Assembly: GCF_020497125.1 (NCBI RefSeq)
Contig: NC_059077.1
Coordinates: forward strand, 25,557,340-25,621,339
Direction of reading: 5' to 3'
Length of the DNA: 64,000 bases
From: Mauremys mutica
Taxonomy: Eukaryota; Chordata; Testudines; Geoemydidae
Shown here in pieces: positions 46,106 through 57,018 of the stretch. The first letter of the stretch is position 1; the number at the start of each line of letters is the position of its first letter. The notes under the pieces are model-generated. The model was given only the letters and a program-made list of their open reading frames with translations, made no database searches and had not been told where the DNA came from. A program made the translations under genes and the position numbers.

Positions 46106-48978
46106 ATGCTTAGCAGAAAAAAGCACTAGAATAAAACAAATAATCCCACTTCTCAACACTGTAGTGGCTGCACTAATAGCAACTTTTCTAGTTACGCTGT
46201 GAAACCTCAAGTTTTAACACACTCATAACTTTCTGAGATTTTTACCTTTTGGGCTGAGATTTTTCTTGCTTGGTTTCTTCAAGCAAGTGAATTTCTTTTA
46301 TATCAGAAAGTTTAAAAAAGTACCTCTGGCCATTTTGGAGTTATGCAAGCATGGGGGGAAAAGTGCTTTCCTACTGTAAAAATAATTCAGAACACCTTTT
46401 CTCTGCTCCAATCCAGATGAATCTTAAAACTTCAAATGTGGCCTGTAAATAGGCCTTTTGGGCAGAATGTGCTATGTTTGGTTTGGAAAAAAACTGTTTT
46501 TCAAGTAATAAAATTATTTACATCTGAAAATATGGAGCTGAGTAGGCACTGTAGAAAATACTATGAAAAGTTTCTTACATAGGGTGTCAGCAATTGGCAT
46601 GAGTTTGGGACATGCATTCTGAACATAGACAGGTGGTGCCAGGCCCTTCAGTAGAGCATCTTGCCAGACCTAGATGGAACATTTTAGCACAGTGGTGAAG
46701 GGAAATATGTCTTCATTCTGATTATGGTTACCACAATTCACCTGGAATGAAGAATTGTCTAAGGTGGTGCCCAGTCCACATCCCCACTGCAAACAGCTGT
46801 AGCAAATATTACCAAAATTATCAGAAAATATATTCATCATGTTCAATGTGCCCTTTGTGTTGTGGTGTTGTCAAGTTTGTTTTCTGGACAAGAAATGAGT
46901 ATCCTAGCCAGGGTTAAATGTAAGAACACCAAATACAGAAGCAGCCCAACTAGCTCATTTAGCACATGTACATTCCAGTACCTGTTTCATCTTCCTAGTT
47001 CTTGAGCATCCAGTTGGTTTAAGGTGGCAATCGACTTTTCCCTGCTGTGGGGTGTGTGGGTTTTTTTTGGTACTTGTGCCCAGGAGGTGAGCTGCCCAGA
47101 TCCCATTCCAATATTCTTTGCAGTAGTTGCCCACAAAATGGTGAGGTGACATACTGAGCTGTAGCTGCCCAGGAGTGGTCAGAGAAATGGGCATTATTGC
47201 TGGATGTCCCTTTTCAAAAGCCTGATGGGTATGTGTGTATAGCCCGTTTAGCTTGGATATACTCTGAGGTTTGAACATGGGACTTCTTCCACTAACAGCA
47301 TGAATCTCTACCACCTAAGCTAAAAGAATAAATCCTGTAGCGGCAGCATTAGCAGCTTTATAAACCTCTGTACATCAACCACCAGAAAGAACTATGTTAT
47401 GCACAATAAACCATAGGTTACTCATGTAATGGCCAGAATTTGTGTGTGCCCAGACCATGGACTTGCACAGTTTTACTTTAATTTTCATCTTGTCTAAGTG
47501 ATCAAATCTTTGAAAGTAGACATTCTCCTATACATACAGGTCACTGTGTGCCTATAGGATTCTCTGAAAATATGAATAAATATTTCATTAAAATGTAATA
47601 CTAAACAAATAGTACAAAATAATCAAGACCATCTACTGCCTTAATTTTGAACAGCCTGTAATTATGAAAATGCATTTAAGAATTATACTGTAGTTCAATT
47701 AAGAGCTTATAAATAGAGATTAGTAAATAATAGAAAACATTTTTCTCAAGTTCATTCAAAATCAAAATTCCAGTTCAACCATGTTTGCAACCCTTTTGTG
47801 TTTTCCTTCTGTGATCATTCAAACACTATTATTGTGAAAATTCATTCAAAGTGAGTGAAGGCTTTGCTTTGGCTACTCAAATATTTGCCAGAAGAAAATG
47901 TCAAGCTGCAATTTGTGCTGTGTTGTTTAGTCAGATAAGATGACCAATTAGCTAATGGAAGAAAAACTGCACACCTTATGTAACTAAACAACAAAGCACA
48001 CATTTTGAATTATGTATATTCACAAATGATCTGCAGTTCAAAAACTTTCACTGAAGAAATTCTGAAACAATTTCTCAGATTCTAAACTGGTAAACATATA
48101 ACATTTAGGAGACAGGAATTTCAGAACATTCATAAACAGAGAGAGGCAATATTCAATGACTGACTTAATCATTGTAAATTATTTACTATTTTAAGAAAAT
48201 TTACAAATCACTTTCTCATGAATACTGTTGGATAACCTGGCACTGAAATAAGACCTTTAAATATGAGATTTTGATCCAGTTCCCCCCACCCATAAAAACA
48301 TGGGGTGCAGATAACTTCAAACTATATGGCAAGAACAAAAATATAAAACATCTATTTACCTTAGAAGCACTTTCATTTCAAAAGAGACACAAGCCATGCC
48401 TAGCTGTAGCCATTTATATATTTTCATGTACGTGTATTTTAACACAAATGGTACAATAAAAATTGCAACCAGGTTCTGACTATTTGTTTGTAAAGAGTGC
48501 TGGAAAATCACATTTGTGAATGGCTTATCTGTTTCAGCATGTTCGTGCTCTTGTTTATTTGTTTTTGGTGAACTTCTGTGTGAATGGGTTTTGTTAACAC
48601 AAATACTTTGGGGATGGCTTCTTTGTTCAGATGAGTGGACAAAGTCAGTCATGCACAAAGGAGCGGTGTTGTTTTCCTGTTTTTAAATATTCCCATCTTC
48701 CAATTGTGGAGCAGAAACAAATGCCATGTGACTTAGGTAACCCATCACACATAATGAATAGTAGAAGTGGAAAGTCATGGAAACAACACATAGGCTGGCA
48801 TCTTTTCCATGAAACTGTTCACAGGACATTTTGTGAACAGAGCCAAAAAGTTAGTGAATAGATTTGTAAAAAGCAAAGTCTGCATCCAAATAATTCATTA
48901 GGAGAACTAAGGGCAAAACACAGCAAGTTATATATTTGCATTGAGTAATTTGATCAGCTTTGTTGCAGATATGTGCCA
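46106..48978. other. no gene recognised
   Basis: AT-rich sequence. The 119-residue minus frame at 46955-47314 and the frames at 48356-48658 and 48631-48861 have no recognisable domain. I saw no element ends. Confidence 0.4.
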
Positions 48979-49035
48979 ACCAGAAAGATTAATAGATTTA
49001 GAGGCCAGAAGGAACTGTTAAGATCAAAGACTATG
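48979..49035 (-). mobile_element. fragment of a CR1-type 3' end
   Basis: The phrase aatagatttagaggccagaa, then ggaactgttaagatcaaaga, resembles '...atagattttaaggccagaagggaccattatgatc', another CR1 3'-end subfamily of turtles and birds. Short and diverged. Confidence 0.5.
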
Positions 49036-49343
49036 GTCAGACTAGAGAATAGAGGTGGAAACACTCTTGTCTAGATTCTGTTTTTCCTGAGACCAACCTG
49101 TTCCACATAGTCCTCTATGGCGCTTCCCAAGCAGACTTATACAGGAGCATTCTACAGTGAGGCATGGGAGGCTGGGGGCATGGGCTGTGCTTCTTAGGGT
49201 CTACATGGTGGTGTATTTTGAAAAATCCCCAAGCAGTCATTTGAATTTCCTTGCTCCAAAGCCTATTGAAATCCATGGAAAGAGTCTCTCACATTGGGCT
49301 TCAACAGTCTTCAGATCAGGCTCTAAATGCTTAATTTTTATTA

Positions 49344-49438
49344 AGCAACAAAGAGCCCTGTGGCACCTTATAGACTAACAGAAGTATTGGAGCATGAGCT
49401 TTTGTGGGTGAATACCCACTTCGTCAGACGCACATTAA
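49344..49438 (-). mobile_element. Penelope-like element, 3' part, minus strand
   Basis: On the minus strand it reads core, then tgttagtctataaggtgcca, then cagggctctttgttgc. It therefore parallels the copy at 42116-42372 in inverse orientation. The core (49421-49427, ctgacga) is followed by a perfect 6-bp hairpin (49404-49409 with 49414-49419) and then aaaagctcatgctc. Similar 10-11-bp sequences flank it (aatttttatta before, aattttatta after), possibly a slightly changed target duplication. The 5' part is truncated just before the core. Confidence 0.65.
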
Positions 49439-50296
49439 AATAAATTTTATTACACATTTAAAAAAAAATTCCAAAGAATCAGGCCTGGAAAAATGACAGA
49501 ATCTGGTCCTATAACTGTCATTCTTTTTATAAACCAAGTTACATGGCTATATAGCCCCTAATTATCTTGTAATCTGCAATGCATACAAAAGCTGTGTGAA
49601 TATTAATATTTACATACCATTGGGACATGCAGTCTGATTCCTCTGTGCTGTACTTCTGTGAGTGCTATTCCTTCCAAGAAATGCCTGCTTAAGACAGGAA
49701 CAAAAACGCAAACGAGGGAATAAAGATAAAGTTTAGCCTCTCACAACATCCAAATGCATTACTGAAATGCCAGAGCTCTGCATGATATAAACTAGAGAAA
49801 AAACTGATTTGGGGAAGAGGGGGGCAGAAGGGGCAATGTGTAATAAAGCTCTTGGATTCATATGTGCATATTACTGCACTTCAGTTGTGCATCTCATATG
49901 TTCAGGTTTTGTTCTCGAATCTTAAAATATTTTAAAGCAGATGAACAGCTTCATTAGATCAGTGTAATTATATTCTGCTACCCCAGAATTTTTAAGGCTG
50001 CACGGGGAATCTCAGCCTGATAGCTGTCTGTTTGGAATTTAGGCTGGTTGTGTGAGGTTTGATAGGGCTCGTTCATTGATCACACGCATCAGTGGGTTTT
50101 GTTCCCTGACCTCTGCTTGTTTTCTGTTATGCGTGTCACCATGGCTCTTGCAACCCTGCTGTTCATCATCATGCAGATCTGCTCATCCTCCACACCAAAT
50201 TCATGCCTTTCCACCATATGGGCTAATTTCATCCCTTGTTACACCAGGGATTAATTTGGCTCAGTAAGTTTCTTACTGGCCCCAGAGTTGGGACTA

Positions 50297-50350
50297 TTCA
50301 TGGAATCCTAGAAATGTAGGGCTAGAAGCGACCGCAAGAGCTCAGGCCCA
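50297..50350 (-). mobile_element. fragment of a CR1-type 3' end
   Basis: The phrase ttcatggaatcctagaaatg, then tagggctagaagcgaccgca, matches the '...aatcatagaaatgtagggctggaagggacc' CR1 3' terminus, with several CpG-type and other changes. It is truncated after about 50 bp. Confidence 0.6.
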
Positions 50351-50619
50351 TCGAGAGTAATTTGGGGCCCCAGAACATCATCTTCACTAGGGCCACACCT
50401 GCTCCCACTTCACTTTACTTATACAGATGCTACAGATGTGTTTTAGGAGCCCCTGTTATGTTCTTATGTACCAGATGTGGCTTGACTATAGAGCTTGCTT
50501 ATACATACCAAATGTGTTCATCAGAAGATCCTTTAATGCTCTGCCAGGTATGACTGAGGTTTGTTTAAATAAGGTATTTTAACCACAGTGCCACCTAATG
50601 GCTGACTGGTATAATACAG

Positions 50620-50644
50620 ACTAACACGGCTGCTACTCTTAAAC
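50620..50644 (+). mobile_element. 25-bp retroelement tail insertion with exact 14-bp duplication
   Basis: The 14-bp sequence ctggtataatacag occurs at 50606-50619 and again at 50645-50658. Only 25 bp lie between, reading actaacacggctgctactct plus five bases. This insert equals the 3' tail of the Penelope-like repeats in this window (compare the reverse complement of 12223-12245). It is therefore an extremely 5'-truncated insertion made by target-primed synthesis. Confidence 0.8.
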
Positions 50645-50721
50645 CTGGTATAATACAGTTTAACATTCCATTACTGATCTCCCTTTTCGTTCTACATTCC
50701 TGCCATTTACAATATCACACT

Positions 50722-51235
50722 CAGGGCCGCCCAGAGAGGGGGGGCAAGAGGGGCAATTTGCCCCAGGCCCCAAGCCCCACAGGGGCCCCTGGAGCGGGTT
50801 CCCTCACTCGCTCCGGGGGGCCCGGAAAACTCTTGCGGGGCCGGGCGCAGGAGCTTCTTCACTCCCGGTCTTCGCAGGCGGGGAGTCCTTCCGCTCTGGG
50901 TGGAAGGACCCCCCGCTGGCGAATTACCGCCGAAGACGGAGCGGGACCCGCCGCCGAAGTGCAGCCCGGTCTTCGGCGGTAATTCGGCGGCGGGGGGCCC
51001 TTCCCTTCCGGGACCCGCCGCCGAAGTGCCCCGAAGACCCGCGGCGGGGGGCCCCCGCCGCCGAATTACCGCCGAAGACCAGGCTGCACTTTGGCGGCGG
51101 GTCCCGCTTCGGCGGTAATTCGGCGGCGGAGGGGCCCGCCGCGGGTATTCGGGGCACTTCGGCGGCGGGTCCCGGAACGGAAGGGCCCCCCACCGCCGAA
51201 GACCCCGGGTCCACGGAATCCTCTGGGCGGCCCTG
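50722..51235. mobile_element. GC-rich hAT-like element, perfect 15-bp TIR and 8-bp duplication
   Basis: The ends cagggccgcccagag and ctctgggcggccctg are a perfect 15-bp inverted repeat. The target duplication atcacact is exact at 50714-50721 and 51236-51243. The interior is extremely GC- and CpG-rich, built from ccgccgaa / ttcggcgg modules in both orientations (for example gaattaccgccgaag and its inverse). It would form strong secondary structure. No transposase is encoded. The long frames on both strands are by-products of composition. Confidence 0.92.
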
Positions 51236-51772
51236 ATCACACTTTCCTTGAGGTTGTGTGTATCAGTCTGTTAAGCAGTTCTTAACTGAACTGATTTTCT
51301 AATTATGCAACCCGTACGCACAACAACTTGGTCATCTGGCAGTCCATTGGTTGCAACGAAAGGCTCTGGTCAGTCTGGACTCTTTAATTTGTTGTCTTGT
51401 TTTGCATCCGCCACCTATAGAGTTTGCTCTGTTCTTTGAGGAACAAACTGTAGATGGCGATGGTTTCTGTTGAACTCTTCACTGTTGGTCTTGATCACAT
51501 ATGATCTGGATGCTGAATTCTTTTTCTTTATGAGAGTTGGAGTTGTTCCTCCTTTTTATCCATCCAATTTGACATGAATACAGTTACCAGGTTCTAAAAC
51601 TGGCAGTTCTCTGAGTGTCATCTGTGGTAAAAGTGTTCATAGGCTCTTCTTGCCTTTTTTTCCAATTTGGCTACTCTCTTCATGTCTGGCCACATTCGAC
51701 AGAGATTCTTGTCCAAAGTAGGAACAGTAGTTCTGAGTTGTTTGCTAAACTATATCTAGCAGCTGCTGTTGG

Positions 51773-52496
51773 TAGAGCCCTGCATGGATACAGAAATGTG
51801 GATCCGCATCTGCCAGGATTAACCCGCGATCCGCTAGCCACCTTTTACCTGAATCCGCACCCACAGTAGAAAGATGTTTCACAAGGGCTAGTGATGGGGG
51901 GGTGGGGAAGGGAGTTACGGGTGGGGGTCTTGAAGCGAAGGGGCACTGTGGGGGTGGGGACTGAGGGTAAGGGGCAGCATGGGGGCAGGGTCTTGAGGAG
52001 AAGGGGTGGCATGGGGGGGCTGCTGCTGGGGGCTCGCGAACGATGGCATGCAGCAGCAGTGTGTGTTGGAGCACAGTGGGGCAGAGGGGTGGAGGTGCCA
52101 TGGCCCCACCCACTCCAATCCCTGTGGCCGGAGGCGGGCCCTGCTGCCCAGAAGCTAGCAGGCTGGGACCGTGCCTGGGAGCGCGACCAGTGCTGCCAGG
52201 TCAAGTCATGGTGGGGATGCTAGTACTGCTCGAGGAGCCCAAGCTGCTGAACAGGAAGCAGCACAGCGAGAGGGTGCTGGACTGCCCTGACTCCGACCTG
52301 CTGCCCAGCCCCAGCCACTGGCTGGTAGCTGCCAGCCCCCAAGCGCACTGCACCCCCCGGGCTGCCTGAGCTGTATACCGCAGGCCAGGTGCCACTGGTG
52401 AGTAGAGACCTGCGCAGTTGTATCTGCATCCAACCCACTATCTGCCAAAATGATCCATGGATATGAAGCAGATATCCATGGATTTGCAGGGCTCTA
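51773..52496. mobile_element. 724-bp hAT-like element inside the Gypsy integrase
   Basis: A perfect 12-bp terminal inverted repeat, tagagccctgca ... tgcagggctcta, bounds the segment. The inner ends share tggatacagaaatgtgg / ccatggatatg symmetry. The flanking octamers gctgttgg and gctgatct match at only 5 of 8. The integrase reading resumes on both sides (ALLSYR before, then TAAARYS), which confirms an insertion. The middle is GC-rich. The 155-residue minus frame crossing its right junction is a chance fusion. Confidence 0.75.
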
Positions 52497-53077
52497 GCTG
52501 ATCTGTAACTCAGAAGAGCAAGGAATGAATCTTCCTGTGGTAGGATTTTCTTGGCTGTCTGTACAGTTCTCTCAGCCTCTCCATTTGTTTGTGGGTATTG
52601 TGGTCTGCTAGTAATACAATCAAAATAAAATTTAATTTGGAATATCTTAAATTCTTCTGCAGTGAATTGTGACCCATTGTCTGTCACTAGTTGTTCTGGA
52701 ATACCAATCTGACCAACATGCAGTCTGTATGCATAGATTTGGCTTTATAAGCTGTTTTTGTGGTGAACTGGTCCGTGCAGTTCCGAATACCTCCATGGCT
52801 AGTCAGCGCTGTGTCAGGTGACTTTAGCTCTGGGAGGGGTTGATGGTGATTGTAAGTCTCTTCTAAGATGACTGTGAAGTCAGCTCCTGAGTTAATTTTA
52901 GAGTCGATAGTCTTGCCAGGAATATTCAATTTCAATCTCCAAGTAACTTCTGCATCATCATAAGTGGTAGATCCCAGAGACAATGGCTCTTGATTGTCTG
53001 TAATATGAGTCAACTCCCTGACTGCTTTGGTGCGGCAAATAGCTGCAAAATGTCCATATTTCATTCATGTTCATTCA

Positions 53078-53789
53078 TGCAGAATGTTGGAAATTATTAA
53101 GAAAGGAATAGAAAATAAGGGAGAAAATATCATATTGCATCTATATAAATCCATGGCACACCCACATCTTAAATACTGCATGCAGATGCGGTCGCCCCAT
53201 CTCAAAAAAGATATATTGGAAAAGGTTCAGAAACAGGCAACAAAAATGATTAGGAGTATGGAACAGCTTCCATATGAGGAGAGATTAATAAGACTGTGAC
53301 TTTTCAGCTTGGAAAAGAGACGACTAACGGGGGATATGATAGAGGTCTATAAAATCATGACTGGTGTGGAGAAAGTAAATAAGGAAGTGTTACTTCTCAT
53401 AACACAAGAACTAGGGGTCACCAAATGAAATTAATAGGCAGCAGGTTTAAAACAAACAAAAGGAGGTATTTCTTCACACAATGCATAGTCAACCTATGGA
53501 ACTTTTTGCCAGAGGATGTTGTGAAGGCAAATATTGTAACAGGGTTCAAAAAAGAACTACATAAGTTCATGGAGGATAGGTACATCAATGAATATTAGCC
53601 AGGATGGACAGGGATGGTGTCCCTAGCCTCTGTTTGCCAGAAGCTGGGAATGGGCGAGAGGGGATGGATCACTTGATGATTACCTGTTCTGTTCATTCCT
53701 TCTGGGGCACCTGGCATTGGCCACTGTCGGAAGACAGGATACTGGGCTAGATGGACCTTTGGTTTGACCTAATATGGCTGTTCTTATGT
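53078..53789 (+). pseudogene. CR1/L3-type LINE ORF2 C-terminus and 3' end, inserted in the Gypsy gag
   Basis: The plus frames read GIENKGENIILHLYKSMAHP, HLKYCMQMRSPHLKKDI, then QKQATKMIRSMEQLPYEERL, then FSLEKRRLTGDMIEVYKI after a stop. They continue to [19 protein letters not shown]. This is the CR1-superfamily C-terminal region. The non-coding 3' end (cacttgatgattacctgttc ... ttcttatgta) matches 10932-11060. The direct repeat tcattcatg occurs twice at the left edge (53061-53069 and 53071-53079). It is 5'-truncated, with several stops and a frame shift. Confidence 0.8.
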
Positions 53790-54315
53790 ATTACACCATG
53801 CGCCTCTGGCTGGTCATGCTTCATTTCTTGGATTATGCCTTTTTCCAACACCTTGTGTGTGTAGACTGGAATTTGTCCCTCTTAGCCTGGAAATTCTCTG
53901 TCCTTGTCTCATGGATTTTATGATAATGATTTTTACCACTCAAGTGTCTGATCATATCTAAGCTAGTTTCAAGTTTTCCTCTGCCTTTGTTCTGTTGTTT
54001 GACTAATTCTGACTGCTTTGCTATCTGTATATCTGTGACTAGCTGGTGTGAAAGAATTTTATCTGGTGCTTTCATGTTTTACATTCCTACAATCACAGTT
54101 TTCAGCCAATGTATGCAGAGCTCTTATAAAATATTCAACATTTTCCCTGGTTATTGAATGGTCTGGTGAAAACAGGATCTGGATAGGAAATGATGTAGGA
54201 GCTGGCTACACCTAGGAATCTCCAGCTGGCTGGCTACACTGGCTTTCTAGCCCCTCTGTACCACCAGGGCAATGCAAAGAAGCAAGTCTAGGGAAAAGAC
54301 TCTGACTCAATCTCC

Positions 54316-54371
54316 ATTAATATTACATAGGTCATCACAAACAAAAGTGTAATGACATATGTAATATTAAT
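54316..54371. repeat. 20-bp perfect-type hairpin with AT-rich arms
   Basis: The left arm attaatattacataggtcat (54316-54335) and the right arm atgacatatgtaatattaat (54352-54371) are inverted with 19 of 20 matches. They are separated by a 16-nt loop, cacaaacaaaagtgta. It could form a stable stem-loop. I do not know its origin. A minimal palindromic MITE or a deletion derivative of a larger one is possible. Confidence 0.75.
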
Positions 54372-54844
54372 GGACACACTTCAACTCCTAGCCAACCTGT
54401 GATTATGGTAACAGAGTGTCTCAGGTTCACATCCAGCCCAAACCTGTCTTGATGTGTGACATGTCGTCTCTTGGGACTGGATGCTGCACTTGTGGGGGAG
54501 TGGCCTGGATCTCCTGGGCTGTTTTCACTTCTAACATCTATGATGTTGAGGTAGATAATATTGTTGATCATCCATGCAGGTCGATTGAAAATAACTATGG
54601 TTTCAATATTTGGGCCTAAATTGTGCTCACAAAACAGTCAATGCACACACAACCAGTGAACTATATTCTTGTGAGATCAGAACAGCTCTTTATGCATGCA
54701 GTTTGGGTACTTCGGTTTGTATTTCTCTCTTTTCAACCTGCAAATATGTGGTTTCCACATGTGAGGACCCTGTTTTAGAAACAGATTTATATGCTTTATT
54801 AATAATTTTAAATATTTGTTTATTGTACATATTTTTGTTATGGT

Positions 54845-55073
54845 GACATTATATAAGCAGCTCAATGGGAGCTACCCCTTTAAGAATAAGGTGGGGGCAC
54901 AGTGAGTGAGTGACTGCAGGGTTAGAGCATGCAGAAGGTGTGCTGTGCTGCAAGAGGAGGCTGGACTGTAGCCAGGTCTCTCTGAGAGGTTGTCTGTGGG
55001 AAAGAAACTCCTAAAGAAAAAGTGAATTCCCAGAATAAACAAAGTTCTCGGTTAAAAAAAAAAAAGCTGAGTC
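54845..55073 (+). mobile_element. possible LTR or retroposed end (TATA, AATAAA, A-run)
   Basis: A TATA-like tatataagcagc (54850) is followed by ctaccc/aataaggtg and a GA-rich stretch. An aataaac lies at 55035 and a poly(A) of about 12 near 55057. The order TATA, then aataaa, then A-tract within 230 bp fits the R end of an LTR or a short retroposed unit. No TG...CA ends or target duplication were seen. Confidence 0.35.
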
Positions 55074-55315
55074 ATGTGATGGTGTAATATGTGCATGCAT
55101 GTTTTTTGCAGGGACACCTTATATTCAGAGGTTTGCAAATTTGGCCTTAAATTTCTTATCTAATAATGCTTAAAATGTTGGTTGTTAGGAAGTAGATTTC
55201 TAGTCCAAGCATTTAAGAGATTGAGAGAGAAACTATATTCCACTGTGACTGGTTAGGGGCACTCTTTCCTTGTCTTTATCGGAGCTCATTAGAACTTGCT
55301 AAAAGCTGTGACTAA

Positions 55316-55599
55316 GGGTATGTTTGTGCTTCAAAAATCTAGGGCAGGGAGTCTGAGACCTGGTCAACTGACTCCTGGGGCTCAGGTTACTGGGCTAAAA
55401 ATAGCACTGTAAATGTTTGGGCTCAGCTGGAGCCTGGGCTCTGAGACACTCTTCTCTTGCCTGGTTTCAGAGCCCGGGCTCCAGCCTGAGCCTGAATGTC
55501 TATACTGCTGTTTTTAGCCCTGTAGTGTGAGCCCGAGTCAGTTGACCCGGATGCTGATACATGCTGCCGCAGGCCATTTTTTGCAGTGTCAATGTACCC
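55316..55599. mobile_element. hairpin MITE of the gtctacac-terminus family
   Basis: It has the same architecture as 22082-22359. The end gggtatgttt is mirrored by aatgtaccc. The arms carry actgtaaatgtttgggctc, agcctgggctctgagac and the mirror image cagagcccgggctccag... on the right. Flanks are taa (55313-55315) and tga (55600-55602), a degenerate 3-bp duplication. More diverged than the 22-kb copy, so presumably older. Confidence 0.75.
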
Positions 55600-55971
55600 T
55601 GAGCCACCCAGTCATTCATATTGTTCAGAATCAGATCTCATTATAGGGACTTTATGGGTGAAGAGTCCAGGTATCATAGTGATGAGTGCCGTACAAGAAC
55701 CAGATTAAAAAGGATATGATATATGAACAATTCCGTTGGCTTCTATGTCTGACAAACATTGAGTTCCATGCTGGATCAGTTGCACTAATTTTTCCCTTTT
55801 TATTTAGACTCTTTTTCTTTACCATAAGGCTGGTGGGAATTATTTTTGTTAAGGATGCGGAGGGAAGTTTCGTTTCTCTGGTAAGCTCACCTTTCTCTAG
55901 GTACTGTTGAATTATGCCTGCCAGGGCTGGCTTTACCCCTTCAGTTCATAAATTTGCTTCTGAAAAGTAAA

Positions 55972-56473
55972 TCTGCAGAACTGCTGTTTAGCCAGTCGGT
56001 CCCCAGCCTATAGCACTGCATGGGATTCTTCTGTCCTTAGTGCAGGACTCTACACTTGTCCTTGTTGAACCTTATCAGATTTCTTTTGGCCCAAGCCTCC
56101 AATTTGTCTAGGTCACTCTGGACCCTATCCCTACCCTCCAGCATATCTACCACTCCTCCCAGTTTAGTGCCATCCGCAAACTTGCTGAGGGTGCAATCCA
56201 CACCATCATCCAGATCATTAATGAAGATGTTGAACAAAACCAGTCCCAGGACCGACCCCTGGGACACTCCGCTTGATACCGGCTGCCAACTAAACATTGT
56301 TGATCACTACCCATTGAGTCCGATGATCTAGCCAGCTTTCTATCCACCTTATAGTCCATTACTTCTTTAGCTTGTGGGCAAAAATACTGTGGGAGATGGT
56401 ATCAAAAGCTTTGCTAAAGTCAAGGTATATCTCATCCACTGCTTTCCAAGGTATATCTCATCCACTGCTTTCC
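55972..56473 (-). pseudogene. CR1 LINE internal fragment with RT core
   Basis: The minus frame has [20 protein letters not shown] and [20 protein letters not shown], then [20 protein letters not shown]. The catalytic box reads FADG instead of FADD. It lacks both ORF2 ends. At its upstream edge a 26-bp unit (aaggtatatctcatccactg plus six bases) is duplicated in tandem at 56422-56447 and 56448-56473. The L2-like LINE begins directly after. It shares its RT region with the copy at 42914-44136. Confidence 0.85.
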
Positions 56474-57018
56474 CCATATTTCCCCGTATTGCTGTAGTCC
56501 AGCTGAGAAGTGAGGAAAGCACGGATAACTGAGGCCAGATCTTCATTCAAAGGGGTGGGATTGAGTCTCCTAACCAATGGAAGGAGTTTGAAAGCATTAT
56601 TTGGAGATGCTACTATGTGAGAGCTCAGTGTCAGCCAGGAATCCAAGAGTACTCCTGGACTAGAGACTGAGTTGACTAATTATGTGTGTGTACCTTCAAC
56701 CAAGGGAGACTGCGAATTCCTCAAAATACTTTCCTATGCCAACGAGCATCACCTCTGTCTCTCTCAGGTTCAGCTTCAGCCAGCTGCTGTTCATCATGAG
56801 CTTATCTCATCCAAGCGCTGGGCCATCTTAGTGATAGTTGTGTGGTTGTCTGTGGTGAAGGACAGGTAGAGCTGTGTGACATCGGCATATTGCTGACAGT
56901 TGAGTCCATGGAGTCTGTGTTCAGTTCCGATAGTGACTGCACGTAGATGTTGAAAAGGACCGGAGAGAGAGAATTGATCCTTGTGGGTCTCCACAAATGA
57001 AGACACTAGTGGTGGAGG

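Larger units (their letters stand above)
51290..54195 (-). pseudogene. Ty3/Gypsy retrotransposon remnant (gag-protease-integrase), twice interrupted
   Basis: Read on the minus strand. A gag C-terminal portion (about 54180-53800) has NVEYFIRALHTLAENC and LVTDIQIAKQSELVKQQ, ending at a Cys-x2-Cys start (CTRCWKK-like). The zinc knuckle is completed beyond the LINE insertion as KYGHFAAICRTK (53064-53030). The protease follows with NSGAD (52879-52893), where D-T/S-G-A is expected. The frame then passes straight into integrase: TDNGSQFTAEEF, and the NGEAERTVQTAKKIL block. After the hAT insertion the integrase C-terminus (51770-51400) ends near REL...GNCIHVKLDG. RT and RNase H are missing. Clearly inactive. 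Confidence 0.8.

Noticed and set aside
50707..51240. 177-residue minus-strand frame and apparent CpG island
   Set aside because: It coincides with a mobile element bounded by a perfect TIR and exact 8-bp duplication. Composition explains both the frame and the CpG density.
51745..52223. Proline-rich frames of 84-122 residues
   Set aside because: They fall in the GC-rich interior of the 724-bp hAT and show low-complexity composition only.
52220..52687. 155-residue frame beginning with integrase sequence and continuing into unrelated sequence
   Set aside because: The first half is Gypsy integrase. The second half is read from the hAT inserted at 51773-52496. It is a chance fusion across a junction, with no evidence of expression.
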